A stretch of 48,491 bases of DNA from Enterococcus lemanii (GCF_016909125.1 NZ_JAFBFD010000022.1:1-48491); one strand, 5' to 3'; counted from the stretch's first letter, positions 31,489-41,473 are shown. Notes: generated by a model not told the origin, from the letters alone. Translations and numbers: made by a program.

Positions 31489-32082
31489 ATGAACAACAAA
31501 GTACAAAAAATGGTTTCAATCTCGATGTTTGCTGCAATGGGGCTGGTTATGCAATTTGTTTCCTTTCCAATTTTACCACTCTTTCCTTTTTTAAAGGTTG
31601 ATTTCAGCGATATCCCTGTTTTACTGAGCATGTTTTTATTTGGTCCTTTCGCCGGCGTTGCAACAGCCTTTTTACGTTCGCTTTTGCACACTACTTTAAC
31701 GGGACTTTCCCCACAAAACTTAGTTGGGGACGTTGCAAGTTTTATAGCAACTACTACTTTTACCTTACCAATTTATTATTTTTTCCGTAAAGACCACGGA
31801 AAAACAAATAAAATTTTTGGAATAATTAACGGTGTTTTAGCGATGAGTATTGTAATGGCGATTGCCAACTACTTTGTGATTACACCGCTATATCTAACCT
31901 TTTTTGGCGTGACAGCAGACCAATTTTTAGGTATGTCACTAGCAAATTATGTTGTTATTGGGATTTTACCATTTAACTTATTAAAAGGGACCTTGGTCAG
32001 TGCTGTTTTCCTTGTTTTACACGCAAAACTACTTCCATGGTTAGCTAGAAAAAAACAAATTAGTCATCACCAAACATTTTAA
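31489..32082 (+). CDS. ribU: Riboflavin ECF transporter substrate-binding protein RibU
   Basis: Membrane S-component that binds riboflavin and works with the shared EcfAAT module, which is not in this window. At 197 residues with about six hydrophobic segments, it shows the early block VSISMFAAMGLVMQFVSFP and KVDFSDIPVLLSMFLFGP, as in RibU. The SD AGGAGG lies well placed before the ATG. Control by the FMN riboswitch upstream agrees with the assignment. A terminator follows. Confidence 0.95.
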   Translation: MNNKVQKMVSISMFAAMGLVMQFVSFPILPLFPFLKVDFSDIPVLLSMFLFGPFAGVATAFLRSLLHTTLTGLSPQNLVGDVASFIATTTFTLPIYYFFRKDHGKTNKIFGIINGVLAMSIVMAIANYFVITPLYLTFFGVTADQFLGMSLANYVVIGILPFNLLKGTLVSAVFLVLHAKLLPWLARKKQISHHQTF

Positions 32083-32091
32083 TCAGACAGT

Positions 32092-32130
32092 AAAAAATAG
32101 CCTCCTTCAAATGAAAGAGGCTATTTTTTG
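32092..32130. terminator. Terminator between ribU and ferredoxin
   Basis: AAAAAATAGCCTC pairs with GAGGCTATTTTTT. The A/T arms allow use in both directions by the convergent ribU and ferredoxin genes. Confidence 0.88.
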
Positions 32131-32178
32131 TTTAATAAATTAAAATCTATTGATCAAAAAATCAAGTATTTTCGTATC

Positions 32179-32412
32179 TTAAGAAGAAAGGTCTTCTAAT
32201 AAAATAGCCCGCGTTGGACACTTTTTATAGGCAAGCAAGACTTGTTCTTTTTGCTCATTTTGAATAAACTGTTGATGAGCCTTTTTATTTTGGGTAAATA
32301 AAACAATTCCTTCTTCATCGTAATCAAAAATTTGGGGAGCATAGACATTGCAAAGTCCACATGCAATACAACGTTCGGGAACAATTTTACAAAGTTGAGT
32401 CAAAAAAATCAC
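32179..32412 (-). CDS. fer: 4Fe-4S ferredoxin
   Basis: Small acidic electron carrier with one [4Fe-4S] cluster: CIACGLC supplies three ligands and CPTRA the fourth, as in the Bacillus/Enterococcus Fer proteins. The fourth usual Cys of the N-terminal motif is replaced (CNVYAP). It is 77 residues from a GTG start. The SD is poor (AGAAAG close to the start), so the exact start is uncertain and could be a nearby TTG. Divergent from ypbB-recQ, as in other Firmicutes. Confidence 0.9.
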   Translation of the reverse strand: MIFLTQLCKIVPERCIACGLCNVYAPQIFDYDEEGIVLFTQNKKAHQQFIQNEQKEQVLLAYKKCPTRAILLEDLSS

Positions 32413-32434
32413 TACTTTCTCATAGGAGGATTTG

Positions 32435-33445
32435 ATGGATACAATTATTTTAGCTTTATTTCAACGAAAGCACAAGTTAAAGCCAACGACCACGTATCAT
32501 ATCCTCGTTGGTCGCCGAAGCACTTCGATTTTAAGTTATGCCTTTTTTAATGATCTACTGCCTGTTTTTGGTAGCTTTCCTGAATTGAAAGAAGAGGATT
32601 ATAGGCGAATTTTAGAGCAACTAATGATTCAAGGGAAACTTGAAAAAATACAAAGTGGTGAATTGCGTTACCGTGCCCAATTAGAAGTAGACCAATCAGA
32701 AATTCTTTTTTTTGATCAAATCGATTATTTTAATTATGGAAAAAAAGAAGCGCAGACTTGGCGTTTAATCCAATTTTTAGTTCAAGTAGCGTCCTACTAT
32801 GGCAAGAGTAAAGCGTACCTCCCTTTAGAAAATTCGCCCTATTACTTAAATCGTACGCGTTTTTTTGTAAAACAACACCATAGTAATTTGCGTCAGACAA
32901 TCTATGAAGAACTTCAAATGCTTTTAAGCGAATTACCCAATGATACGGCCAATTTTATCGCACGGAGCTTTAATGGTTATCAAACGAGTGGCGCAGTCTT
33001 TTTTCAATTGCTCCCTGAAGAACAACAGGGGCAGCCTTGGACGCGCTTAGCAATTTCAGCGAGGCTTCATCCATTTTTTAAAGTACTAGAAAACCAGCCA
33101 ACTTTCTTAATGGCTCAATTTATTGCCCCAATTTTACAAGAGAATAAAAACCAAAGTGCGTTACAAACAAAACGCCTATACAAAAAAGGGTTAACCCTTG
33201 AGCAAATCGGTCAACAACGTCAAATAAAGCAAAGCACATTAAACGACCACTTGTTAGAGTGGGCACTCATGGATGAAACGTTTCCTTACTCGCAATTCTT
33301 AACGCCTACTGCCTATCAATTGCTAGCTAATTTACCGGAAAATTCTTGGGAATATGCGTATAAAGAACTCGCCTTATCAGAAAATATTTCATTTTTTGAA
33401 TTACGATTGTATCAAATTCAAATGAAACGAGGGAAAGTATGTTAG
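32435..33445 (+). CDS. YpbB-like helix-turn-helix protein
   Basis: Protein of the YpbB family, found next to recQ in Firmicutes. Little is known of its function. The C-terminal part carries a helix-turn-helix-like section (KKGLTLEQIGQQRQIKQSTL, about 250-269), the HTH_40 type that also occurs at the end of some RecQ helicases. The ATG at 32435 follows AGGAGG. The TTG three bases earlier is less likely. It is 336 residues. The last 7 bases overlap recQ, so it is coupled to the helicase and probably works with it in DNA repair. Confidence 0.85.
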   Translation: MDTIILALFQRKHKLKPTTTYHILVGRRSTSILSYAFFNDLLPVFGSFPELKEEDYRRILEQLMIQGKLEKIQSGELRYRAQLEVDQSEILFFDQIDYFNYGKKEAQTWRLIQFLVQVASYYGKSKAYLPLENSPYYLNRTRFFVKQHHSNLRQTIYEELQMLLSELPNDTANFIARSFNGYQTSGAVFFQLLPEEQQGQPWTRLAISARLHPFFKVLENQPTFLMAQFIAPILQENKNQSALQTKRLYKKGLTLEQIGQQRQIKQSTLNDHLLEWALMDETFPYSQFLTPTAYQLLANLPENSWEYAYKELALSENISFFELRLYQIQMKRGKVC

Positions 33446-34821
33446 AAAAAGCATTAAAAAAATATTTTGGCTATGAGACTTTCCGCCCGAATCAAAAAGA
33501 AATTATTGAATCGCTCCTTCAAGGACATGACACATTTGGAATTTTACCAACGGGCACAGGGAAAAGTTTATGCTATCAGCTAATGGGTTATTTAACGCCA
33601 GGTTTAGTTGTTGTGATTTCTCCTTTAATTTCTTTAATGGAAGACCAAGTTCGTTCTTTACAAAAAAATGGCGAGAAAAAGGTGACGGCTTTAAATTCCA
33701 CTTTAAATAGTTTTGAAAAACAATATGTCCTTGATTACCTGGCTTATTATAAGTTTTTATTTATAAGTCCAGAAATGTTGCAACAACCCGCTGTTTTAGC
33801 TGCTTTAAAACAAACCAAGCTTGCACTACTAGTCGTAGATGAAGCCCACTGTATTTCACAATGGGGAATTGATTTTCGACCAGAATATCGAAATATTCAG
33901 CAAGCAAAGCAGATTTTGGGTAACCCATTAACTTTAGCTCTAACCGCAACCGCTACAGAGGAAGTCGAAAAAGATATAAAGCAACAACTTTTACACCCGA
34001 CACATGCAATCTTTCGTGAATCTGCGAATCGAAAAAATATCGCCCTTTTTGTGAAAGAAACGACGAATAAAAAAGTAACGCTTCAAGCATTATTACCTAA
34101 AATTACAGGTGCGACAATTATTTATTGTGCGACTCGAAAACAAGTCGAAGAACTCTATCAACTCTTAAAAGAGCAATATACGGTCGCTTACTATCATGGT
34201 GGACTGAACTATCAGCAACGCTCCATGTTACAATACCAATTTCAAAGTGGCAAGCTCCAATTTTTAATTGCGACCAATGCTTTTGGAATGGGCATTGATA
34301 AAAAAGACGTTCGCTACGTGATTCATTATGACTTATCTGATACGATTGAAAATTATTTACAAGAAATCGGGCGAGCAGGACGAGACCAATTACAAAGCTA
34401 TGCGATTTTACTTTATCAAGCAGGTGATGAAAAAGTTCATTATTATTTTCAACAAATGAATCGAGAAAATCGCCAAATGCTTGAAATGAAACTGGCAGAC
34501 GATCAAATCGAATTGGGCGATGATTTGTCAAAAAAATGGCACCAACAAGCGTTACTAGAAGGCTCAGAAGTCTTTTTAAAAACACTAAAGGAAAACGAAT
34601 CATTAAAAGCTTCTAAATTAAAACAGATGCACGATTACGTCACCTGTTCAACTTGCCGCCGCCAATATTTAATGAATTGCTTAGGGGAAATCGTCGAAGA
34701 AGAAGCCAACTGTTGTGATTATCATCAGGCGAATTTACCAGATATGCCAATTAAAGAAAAGAAGAATGAAAAAAATCTAGAAAATTGGCAAAAGATTTTG
34801 AAAAAAATGTTTTCAGACTGA
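33439..34821 (+). CDS. recQ: ATP-dependent DNA helicase RecQ (short, RecS type)
   Basis: 3'-5' superfamily 2 helicase for recombination and repair. Motif I LPTGTGKSLCYQ, motif II VDEAHCISQWG, motif III ALTATAT and motif VI QEIGRAGRD are visible. A zinc-binding region with four Cys (CSTCRR...CLG...NCCDY) follows near residue 395-430. At 460 residues it lacks the winged-helix/HRDC end of long RecQ proteins, as in Bacillus RecS. It overlaps ypbB, whose HTH domain may supply what is missing. Confidence 0.95.
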   Translation: MLEKALKKYFGYETFRPNQKEIIESLLQGHDTFGILPTGTGKSLCYQLMGYLTPGLVVVISPLISLMEDQVRSLQKNGEKKVTALNSTLNSFEKQYVLDYLAYYKFLFISPEMLQQPAVLAALKQTKLALLVVDEAHCISQWGIDFRPEYRNIQQAKQILGNPLTLALTATATEEVEKDIKQQLLHPTHAIFRESANRKNIALFVKETTNKKVTLQALLPKITGATIIYCATRKQVEELYQLLKEQYTVAYYHGGLNYQQRSMLQYQFQSGKLQFLIATNAFGMGIDKKDVRYVIHYDLSDTIENYLQEIGRAGRDQLQSYAILLYQAGDEKVHYYFQQMNRENRQMLEMKLADDQIELGDDLSKKWHQQALLEGSEVFLKTLKENESLKASKLKQMHDYVTCSTCRRQYLMNCLGEIVEEEANCCDYHQANLPDMPIKEKKNEKNLENWQKILKKMFSD

Positions 34822-34861
34822 AAAACCTTAGTAAAATATTAAGACATAAGCAAGTTTCCTG

Positions 34862-34870
34862 TGGTATAAT
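34862..34870 (+). promoter_or_regulatory. Extended -10 promoter of the LysM gene
   Basis: TGGTATAAT, a perfect extended -10. No clear -35 was seen. Confidence 0.6.
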
Positions 34871-34901
34871 GCTACTGAAGGAATACTAGGAGGTTTGAAT
34901 T

Positions 34902-35465
34902 TTGAGCAGAAGAAATAAAGATTATCAAGACCAAAATGAAGTAAATGAACCATGGGAACAGCCAATTTATGATGAGGGTGAAGAATACACTCGCTCAGGG
35001 AAAAGAAATAAAAAGAAAAGCAACACAAAGTTTTTAACAACGGTGTTAATTTTAATTTTCTTAATTGCTGCGATCCCGATTAGTGCCGGTGCCTGGGTTC
35101 TATTCCAAAAAAACAAACCAGTGACACCAAAAGAAACAACTCCAACAACAACAATTAGCAGTACCATTGAATCAAGTTCAACAGAGTCTTCAGAGAGTCA
35201 TTCAACAGCTGAAGAAAGTTCAGCATCAGTAAGTGAGCCGGAATTTGAGGAATCAACAGAGCCGCAAAATGTTGACGCAAACCAAAACAATCAAAGCCCA
35301 ACAGAAAATAACGACACTGCTGAATATATTGAAGTTCTTGCTGGTGAAGGTCCCAATGCAATCGCTAGTCGTGCGGGGATCTCAGTAGAAGAATTATATC
35401 GTTTAAATGGTATGAACGAGAACAATTTCCATTTTGACCCGGGTCAAAGTGTAAGAATTCGCTAA
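34902..35465 (+). CDS. Membrane-anchored LysM protein (YpbE-like)
   Basis: A 187-residue protein anchored in the membrane with its C-terminus outside. A charged cytoplasmic N-terminus (1-43) is followed by a membrane segment (about 46-69, FLTTVLILIFLIAAIPISAG), a Ser/Thr/Glu-rich linker that probably spans the wall, and a C-terminal LysM domain (YIEVLAGEGPNAIASRAGIS...NFHFDPGQSVRI) for binding peptidoglycan glycans. The start is TTG, eight bases after AGGAGG. Its place between recQ and cmk fits YpbE. No catalytic domain is present, so a wall-binding or structural role is likely. Confidence 0.85.
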   Translation: MSRRNKDYQDQNEVNEPWEQPIYDEGEEYTRSGKRNKKKSNTKFLTTVLILIFLIAAIPISAGAWVLFQKNKPVTPKETTPTTTISSTIESSSTESSESHSTAEESSASVSEPEFEESTEPQNVDANQNNQSPTENNDTAEYIEVLAGEGPNAIASRAGISVEELYRLNGMNENNFHFDPGQSVRIR

Positions 35466-35489
35466 AAAACCGTTTCGGCGGTTTTTTTT
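35464..35489 (+). terminator. Terminator of the LysM gene
   Basis: AAAAAACCG pairs with CGGTTTTTT over TTTCGG, with two further T. Confidence 0.85.
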
Positions 35490-35525
35490 CACGTAAAGAG
35501 ATTAAGTTAGATAAGGGGAACCACC

Positions 35526-36206
35526 ATGCAAAAAGTAAACATCGCAATCGATGGCCCGGCTTCATCAGGCAAAAGCACTGTCGCTAAGATCTTAGCGAAT
35601 GACTATGGCTATATTTATACCGATACCGGTTCAATGTACCGGACCATTACTTATTTAGCTATTCAAAAAAAGATTGCTTTTTCAGATGAAGCAGGTTTAG
35701 TTGATTTAATTAATACCTATCCAATTACCTTTGAGCAAACAGCATCTGGTCAGAAGGTATTTGCAGGCGAAGAAGAAGTGACACAAGCCATTCGCCAACC
35801 AGACGTTACAAATGGCGTTTCAGAAGTTTCTGCTTGGGCAAAAGTTCGACATAAACTAGTTGAGATGCAACAAAAAATTGCTGAAAATGGTGGCGTTGTG
35901 ATGGATGGCCGCGACATTGGTACAGCCGTTTTACCAACTGCTGAAGTAAAGATCTTTTTAGTAGCTAGTGTTGATGAAAGAGCAGAACGCCGCTACAAAG
36001 AAAACCTTTCAAAAGGAATAAGAACAGATTTTGAAACATTAAAAAAAGAAATCGAACAACGCGATTATTTAGATTCAACACGCGTTGTTTCGCCTTTGAA
36101 ACAAGCGCAAGATGCAATCAAAGTGGATACGACCGGTTTATCAATTACCGAAGTCGTTCAATGTATCAAACAAATTGTATCCGAAAAAATAAAGAATCTT
36201 GCATAG
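35526..36206 (+). CDS. cmk: Cytidylate kinase
   Basis: Phosphorylates CMP and dCMP with ATP. The P-loop [18 protein letters not shown] lies at the N-terminus, followed by the [13 protein letters not shown] and [12 protein letters not shown] blocks of the family. At 226 residues it is the standard bacterial form with the NMP-binding insert. The SD GGGGAA precedes the ATG. The gene pair cmk-rpsA is conserved in many bacteria, here with a terminator between them. Confidence 0.97.
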   Translation: MQKVNIAIDGPASSGKSTVAKILANDYGYIYTDTGSMYRTITYLAIQKKIAFSDEAGLVDLINTYPITFEQTASGQKVFAGEEEVTQAIRQPDVTNGVSEVSAWAKVRHKLVEMQQKIAENGGVVMDGRDIGTAVLPTAEVKIFLVASVDERAERRYKENLSKGIRTDFETLKKEIEQRDYLDSTRVVSPLKQAQDAIKVDTTGLSITEVVQCIKQIVSEKIKNLA

Positions 36207-36212
36207 TCAAAT

Positions 36213-36262
36213 AAAAAAAGCCTTGTTTCTCCTAGTATTTTATAGGAAAACAGGCTTTTTTA
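36213..36262 (+). terminator. Terminator of cmk
   Basis: AAAAAAGCCTTGTTTCTCCTA pairs with TAGG-AAAACAGGCTTTTTT with small bulges. Confidence 0.85.
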
Positions 36263-36362
36263 ATGAAAATATGAGAAATCGCTTTATTTTTTCATTAGAA
36301 TAGCATAAACTAGTAATAGTAGTTGTTAATAAATGAATGTTGGGTAGAGGAGGACACTCGTC

Positions 36363-37568
36363 ATGACAGAATTTGACAAAGAGCACGTAGAATTAGGGAA
36401 CGAAACAATGGAAGCTGCTTTAAGCAATTTCAAAGAGGTGAATGTTGGCGATATTGTTAAAGGAGAAGTTTTAGCAATTGAAGACAAGCAAGTCATCGTG
36501 GGAATTGAAGGAGCTGGTGTAGAAGGTGTTGTTCCAGCAAAAGAATTATCAACTTTACCAGTAGAAGAAATTAGCGAATTGGTAAAAATTGGTGATATCC
36601 TTGATTTAGTAGTAATTACCACCATCGGTAAAGACAAAGAAAATGGAAGCTACCTACTTTCAAAACGTCGCTTAGATGCGAAAAAAGTTTGGGAAGACAT
36701 CGAAAAAGACTTCCATGCAGGTAAAATTATTGAAGCACCTGTAACGAATGTTGTAAAAGGTGGTTTAGTTGTTGACTGTGGCGTTCGTGGCTTTGTCCCA
36801 GCATCAATGGTTGAAGACCATTTCGTAGAAGATTTCGAAAGTTATAAAGGCAAAACAATGACCTTCAAAATTGTTGAAATCGAACCTTCAGAAAATCGTT
36901 TAATTTTATCTCATAAAGCAGTGGTTGAAGCTGAAAAACTTGAAAAACGTGATGCTTTACTTGCTACGCTTAAAGAAGGCGATCAAGTAGAGGGAACCGT
37001 TGCTCGTTTAACTGACTTTGGCGCATTCGTTGATTTAGGCGGCGTGGACGGCCTTGTGCACGTATCAGAAATTTCACATGCGCATATTGCAAAACCAAGC
37101 GATGTCTTAAAAGTTGGTGATAAAGTTCAAGTTGCGATTTTATCTGTTGATCCGACGACAGAGCGTGTTTCTTTATCTATTAAAGATACATTGCCTGGAC
37201 CGTGGACAAATATTGAAGAAAAAGCAGCTGTTGATTCAGTTTTAGATGGCACGGTCAAACGCCTAACGAGTTTTGGCGCATTTGTCGAAGTATTCCCAGG
37301 TGTTGAAGGGTTAGTTCATATTTCACAAATTTCTCACAAACATATCGCGACACCACATGAAGTGCTGCAAGAAGGCGATCAAGTTAAAGTGAAGGTTCTA
37401 GAGGTGAATCCTACAGAACACCGTATTGCTTTAAGTATTAAAGCTTTAGAAGAAAAACCTGAAGCAGAAGTGGTTAAAGAAGTCGAAGAAACTTTTGTAA
37501 TGCCTGAAGAATCAACAGGTTTTACAATGGGCGATATTTTAGGCGATTTATTAAAAGAACAAGAATAA
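36363..37568 (+). CDS. rpsA: 30S ribosomal protein S1 homologue (four S1 domains)
   Basis: RNA-binding S1 protein of the short Firmicutes type. Four S1 domains are seen at about 27-100, 110-180, 195-270 and 280-355. The third and fourth are the most regular (TDFGAFVDLGGVDGLVHVSEISH and SFGAFVEVFPGVEGLVHISQ, given in part). It is 401 residues, against 557 for the six-domain E. coli S1. A strong AGAGGAGG SD precedes the ATG. In Firmicutes its role in translation initiation is less central than in E. coli. Confidence 0.95.
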   Translation: MTEFDKEHVELGNETMEAALSNFKEVNVGDIVKGEVLAIEDKQVIVGIEGAGVEGVVPAKELSTLPVEEISELVKIGDILDLVVITTIGKDKENGSYLLSKRRLDAKKVWEDIEKDFHAGKIIEAPVTNVVKGGLVVDCGVRGFVPASMVEDHFVEDFESYKGKTMTFKIVEIEPSENRLILSHKAVVEAEKLEKRDALLATLKEGDQVEGTVARLTDFGAFVDLGGVDGLVHVSEISHAHIAKPSDVLKVGDKVQVAILSVDPTTERVSLSIKDTLPGPWTNIEEKAAVDSVLDGTVKRLTSFGAFVEVFPGVEGLVHISQISHKHIATPHEVLQEGDQVKVKVLEVNPTEHRIALSIKALEEKPEAEVVKEVEETFVMPEESTGFTMGDILGDLLKEQE

Positions 37569-37603
37569 AAAAAGGACGACTGATTTCTCAGTCGTCTTTT
37601 TCT
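37569..37603. terminator. Bidirectional terminator between rpsA and the chemoreceptor
   Basis: AAAGGACGACTGA pairs with TCAGTCGTCTTT over a TTTC loop with A/T arms on both sides. The two genes converge here. Confidence 0.88.
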
Positions 37604-39299
37604 ATGCAATTTCAAATTGATTAACGAGAGCGTTTAGCTGTTCTGCCAATTTCGCAAGTTCTTCAGAGCTTGCCGCAACTTCTTGCATAGCAGCGTTTGT
37701 TTGTTCTGTTGAAGCAGAAGTTTCCTCAACACTTGCTGCTGACTCTTGTGCAGTCGCCGCAATTTCTTCAACCGATTCATTAATAATAGAAGTATCGTTT
37801 GAAATATTTGTAAGGTTGTCTGAAACGTGATTAATTCTTTCAACCATTTCTGTCACAGCTTGCGTAATATATGAAAAAGTTTGATTGGTTGACTGGATTT
37901 GATTTGAACCGTTTTCAACTTCAGTATAACTTTCTTTTAAGGAATCAGAAACATTGCTCGTCTCGTTTTGAATTCGTCCAACAATTTCAGTAATATTAAC
38001 GACATGTTTAGACGATTGTTCTGCTAAACTGCGCACTTCTTCTGCGACCACAGCAAAACCTTTCCCATGTTCTCCTGCTCGAGCTGCTTCAATCGCTGCA
38101 TTTAACGCTAGTAAGTTTGTTTGGGTAGCGACTTCTTGAATAACGGAAACAAGTTGTGAGATTTCTTCCGTGTCTTTATTTAGTTTGCTTACTCTATCTA
38201 CTGATGCGTGTACGACTTCGTCAATAAAACTCATTTGTTTTGTCGAAGCGTTCATCAAGTCAATCCCTTGTTGCGTTAAAGTAAGAATTTCATGGAATGA
38301 ATTTTGGATGTATTGACCTTCTGTATTGGCTTCGTTAATTTTTTCTGTAAACGAAAGCATCGTATTCGTTAAATTTGATGCATTGCGCGCCAGTAGTTCA
38401 GCGCCTGAGGCTAATTCTTCTGTTATAGTAGCTACTTGTTCACTAGCTTGTGTTACTTCTATAGAAGAGTGAGTCAGATCATCACTTTGATGGGTAACGG
38501 TATGAGAGACTTGATTGATTTCGTTTAATAAATGGCGCGTCGAAGCAGTCATTTGATTGGTCGAGTCGATCAACTGACCAATTTCATCTCTATAAGGATT
38601 TTCTAATTCAGGAAGATTTAGTTTCCCTTGTGCGATGAATCCCATTCGTTTGGTAACGACTTGCAAAGGCGTTACAATTGAGCGAGCAGTTAGAAGAGCT
38701 ACGCCAATTCCCAAAATAATAACGATGATACTAGTCGTGCTCATGACAATTAAAGTTGTTTTTCCATCGCGTAAAATATTTTTTTCTAAGTCGATAATAT
38801 GGTTTTCACGGTTAACCGCGGTGTCATTGTAGCGCGTAATTAAATCTTGGACTTGTGTTTCTAATTTTAGTAAATTCTCGCTTGCTAAGGTGACGTTATT
38901 GTTATTCATTTCTGAAAAAACTTGATTGATAACGGCGTTTCGCCAATCAATTGTATCTTCTTTTAATTTTGTGAATTCTTCAGAAGTATTTAAAGCTGAA
39001 ATTTGATTTTGAATCACTTCTGCAGCTTCTGAATCGAGCATAAATTGTTCTTTGTCTTTGGGGTTGTTTGATAACACATAGGCACGTGCAGAACTCACCC
39101 GACTATGAAGATTAATAACCAACTGCTCATCTGCAATTAATAAGGGGAGCTCCTTATTTAAAACATTATTGACGGTACCATTGCTTGCTGACAATATAAA
39201 AAATATGTAAGCTGAGATAAAGAAAATTAAAGATAAGACAATTGAAAAACCCATCAACATTTTGGCTTTTACACTTTTGAACACAAAGATTTTTCCCAT
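37602..39299 (-). CDS. Methyl-accepting chemotaxis protein
   Basis: Transmembrane chemoreceptor that signals to CheA/CheW. First membrane helix at about 15-35, an external four-helix-type sensor domain (about 36-185), second helix about 182-203, a HAMP domain (about 205-260), then a long coiled-coil signalling domain with the highly conserved tip [20 protein letters not shown] (about 392-411) and [18 protein letters not shown]. At 565 residues it is complete. The ligand cannot be told. It is an isolated gene between rpsA and der, with a sigma-D-like promoter. Its presence implies that chemotaxis and motility genes exist elsewhere. Confidence 0.95.
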   Translation of the reverse strand: MGKIFVFKSVKAKMLMGFSIVLSLIFFISAYIFFILSASNGTVNNVLNKELPLLIADEQLVINLHSRVSSARAYVLSNNPKDKEQFMLDSEAAEVIQNQISALNTSEEFTKLKEDTIDWRNAVINQVFSEMNNNNVTLASENLLKLETQVQDLITRYNDTAVNRENHIIDLEKNILRDGKTTLIVMSTTSIIVIILGIGVALLTARSIVTPLQVVTKRMGFIAQGKLNLPELENPYRDEIGQLIDSTNQMTASTRHLLNEINQVSHTVTHQSDDLTHSSIEVTQASEQVATITEELASGAELLARNASNLTNTMLSFTEKINEANTEGQYIQNSFHEILTLTQQGIDLMNASTKQMSFIDEVVHASVDRVSKLNKDTEEISQLVSVIQEVATQTNLLALNAAIEAARAGEHGKGFAVVAEEVRSLAEQSSKHVVNITEIVGRIQNETSNVSDSLKESYTEVENGSNQIQSTNQTFSYITQAVTEMVERINHVSDNLTNISNDTSIINESVEEIAATAQESAASVEETSASTEQTNAAMQEVAASSEELAKLAEQLNALVNQFEIA

Positions 39300-39388
39300 T
39301 TTTACACCTCATTTTAGATTTAAATAACTCGATTTATAATTTGTCGACTCCTTTTGGTGTGAAATTATAAATAATAGTTATAGTTTAT

Positions 39389-39415
39389 ATATCGGTAGAA
39401 AAAGATATTATTCAA
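39389..39415 (-). promoter_or_regulatory. Sigma-D (sigma-28)-like promoter of the chemoreceptor
   Basis: On the minus strand TTGA, 15 bases, ACCGATAT. The -10 differs at one position from GCCGATAT and the spacing fits TAAA-N15-GCCGATAT. The -35 matches in two of four positions. It ends about 90 bases before the start codon. Confidence 0.5.
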
Positions 39416-39476
39416 GATATATTGTGATTAATTGCACATTATATTTATTTTTTTCAGAAGCTTTTTGGCGAAAAAC

Positions 39477-39505
39477 TTGCAAGATAGCTTTTGATTCGTT
39501 AAACT
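39477..39505 (+). promoter_or_regulatory. Promoter of der
   Basis: TTGCAA (39477-39482), 17 bases, TAAACT (39500-39505). Confidence 0.6.
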
Positions 39506-39595
39506 AGGTAAGTTGAAAGTTTGTAAAACTAGTGAAGACTAATAATCAAACAGTAAATCGAAAATAAAAGTACAAAAGTACAATGGAGGAAAATT

Positions 39596-40906
39596 ATGGC
39601 AAATCCAACAATTGCAATCGTCGGACGTCCAAACGTAGGGAAATCGACCTTATTCAATCGAATTGCTGGTGAACGAATTTCGATCGTCGAAGATACACCT
39701 GGCGTAACCCGAGACCGTATTTATGCCACTGGTGAGTGGTTAGGCAAGGAATTTAGTATTATTGACACAGGTGGAATTGATTTAGGCGATGAGCCATTCA
39801 TGGAGCAAATTAAGCACCAAGCAGAAATTGCGATTGAAGAAGCAGACGTGATCATTTTTGTCGGCAGTGGCCAAGAAGGAATTACCGACGCTGATGAATT
39901 AGTTGCCCGTATTTTACACAGAAGTAAAAAACCGGTCATCCTAGCAGTAAACAAAGTTGATAACCCAGAAATGCGGGCAGAAATTTATGAGTTTTATTCA
40001 CTTGGTTTAGGCGAACCGTATCCAGTCTCTGGAAGTCACGGGTTAGGTCTAGGGGATGTTTTAGATGAAGCAGTGAAGCATTTTAGTACCGAAATCGAAC
40101 CAGAAGAAGAAGGCGTTATTAAATTTAGTTTAATTGGTCGTCCAAACGTCGGAAAATCTTCTTTAATTAATGCGATTTTAGGTGAAGAAAGAGTCATTGT
40201 ATCTGATATTGAAGGTACGACACGTGATGCGATTGACACTCAGTTTGTTAGCGAAAGTGGTCAGAAATTTACCATGATTGACACTGCTGGAATGCGTAAA
40301 CGCGGGAAAGTCTATGAGAGTACCGAAAAATACAGCGTGATGCGTGCGATGCGTGCAATTGAACGTTCAGATGTCGTTTTATTTGTAATTAACGGCGAAG
40401 AAGGGATTCGTGAACAAGATAAAAGAATTGCAGGCTATGCCCATGAAGCAGGTCGTGGGATGGTTATTGTCGTAAACAAGTGGGATATGGTTAAAAAAGA
40501 TACGAATACGATGAAGGAATTTGAAGAAGAAATCCGAGATGAGTTCCAGTATTTAGATTATGCTCCAATTATCTTTGTTTCAGCGCTCACTAAACAACGC
40601 TTAAATAAGTTACCTGAAATAATTGAAGAAGTTAGCATGAATCAAAATATGCGTATTCCTTCAGCCCTCTTAAATGATGTGATTATGGATGCAGTGGCAA
40701 TTAACCCTACTCCAACAGATAAAGGCCGTCGTTTGAAGATTTTTTATGCCACTCAAGTAGCTGTAAAACCGCCAACCTTTGTCATTTTTGTGAATGAAGA
40801 AGAGTTAATGCACTTTTCTTATTCGCGCTTCTTAGAAAATCAAATTCGTAACGCTTTTACATTTGAAGGAACACCAATTCGAATTATTCCACGTAGAAGA
40901 AAATAA
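39596..40906 (+). CDS. der: Ribosome-assembly GTPase Der (EngA)
   Basis: Essential GTPase with two tandem G domains for 50S subunit maturation. Domain 1 has [13 protein letters not shown] (residues 9-21), DTPGVTRD and NKVD. Domain 2 (from about 175) has [23 protein letters not shown] and NKWD. A C-terminal KH-like domain (from about 355) ends in a basic tail (IRIIPRRRK). At 436 residues it is the standard length. The SD GGAGGAAAA precedes the ATG. The order rpsA-der-hup is conserved in Firmicutes. Confidence 0.98.
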   Translation: MANPTIAIVGRPNVGKSTLFNRIAGERISIVEDTPGVTRDRIYATGEWLGKEFSIIDTGGIDLGDEPFMEQIKHQAEIAIEEADVIIFVGSGQEGITDADELVARILHRSKKPVILAVNKVDNPEMRAEIYEFYSLGLGEPYPVSGSHGLGLGDVLDEAVKHFSTEIEPEEEGVIKFSLIGRPNVGKSSLINAILGEERVIVSDIEGTTRDAIDTQFVSESGQKFTMIDTAGMRKRGKVYESTEKYSVMRAMRAIERSDVVLFVINGEEGIREQDKRIAGYAHEAGRGMVIVVNKWDMVKKDTNTMKEFEEEIRDEFQYLDYAPIIFVSALTKQRLNKLPEIIEEVSMNQNMRIPSALLNDVIMDAVAINPTPTDKGRRLKIFYATQVAVKPPTFVIFVNEEELMHFSYSRFLENQIRNAFTFEGTPIRIIPRRRK

Positions 40907-41048
40907 TAGATTTTACCATACTTTTTACGCTTTGACAAAGGAAATAATTAAATCGAAAAAAAAAGTGCAAAAATAGCGAAAACCCTTGATATTATAAGGT
41001 TCATGTGATAACGTTATATCAGAATATTGCTGGGTTCAGTCAATATTT

Positions 41049-41081
41049 ATTACAAAAATTGGACCACTCAATTTTTGTAAT
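41049..41081 (+). repeat. Perfect hairpin in the hup leader
   Basis: ATTACAAAAATTG and CAATTTTTGTAAT form a 13-bp perfect stem with loop GACCACT. It lies between the likely promoter (CTTGATAT...TGATAACG, about 40980-41013) and the hup SD. No T-run follows. Confidence 0.7.
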
Positions 41082-41123
41082 GATGTGAGACATCAAAACA
41101 TAATTCAGGAGGTGAAACCATCC

Positions 41124-41399
41124 ATGGCAAACAAAGCAGAATTAATCGAGAAAGTTGCAGCAGCGACTAGCTTAACTAAAAAAGATGCAACTGCAGCAGT
41201 TGATGCTGTATTTTCAACAATTCAAGAAGCTTTAGCTAACGGTGAAAAAGTTCAATTGATCGGTTTTGGTAACTTCGAAGTACGTACTCGCGCAGAACGT
41301 AAAGGACGTAACCCTCAAACTGGTGAAGAGATTCAAATTCCTGCAAGCAAAGTACCTGCATTCAAACCAGGTAAAGCATTGAAAGACGCTGTTAAATAA
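41124..41399 (+). CDS. hup: DNA-binding protein HU
   Basis: Histone-like nucleoid protein that bends DNA. 91 residues, starting [19 protein letters not shown]. The signature [20 protein letters not shown] and the beta-arm ([20 protein letters not shown]) are complete. The start at 41124 has AGGAGGTGA (41107-41115) upstream. An in-frame ATG 13 codons earlier would put the SD inside the gene. The leader is long and contains a perfect hairpin. A strong terminator follows. Confidence 0.97.
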   Translation: MANKAELIEKVAAATSLTKKDATAAVDAVFSTIQEALANGEKVQLIGFGNFEVRTRAERKGRNPQTGEEIQIPASKVPAFKPGKALKDAVK

Positions 41400-41407
41400 G
41401 ACAGTTA

Positions 41408-41451
41408 AAAGCCCTTGTTATTACAAAAATTTGTAGTAACAAGGGCTTTTT
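41408..41451 (+). terminator. Terminator of hup
   Basis: AAAAGCCCTTGTTA pairs with TAACAAGGGCTTTT, with an inner TACAA/TTGTA stem, followed by TTTTTG. Confidence 0.9.
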
Positions 41452-41473
41452 GTATGAATAAATGTGAAAAAGA

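Noticed and set aside
37634-37843. A Lys/Leu/Gln-rich small frame inside the chemoreceptor gene
   Set aside because: It is a shadow frame produced by the heptad repeats of the signalling coiled coil.
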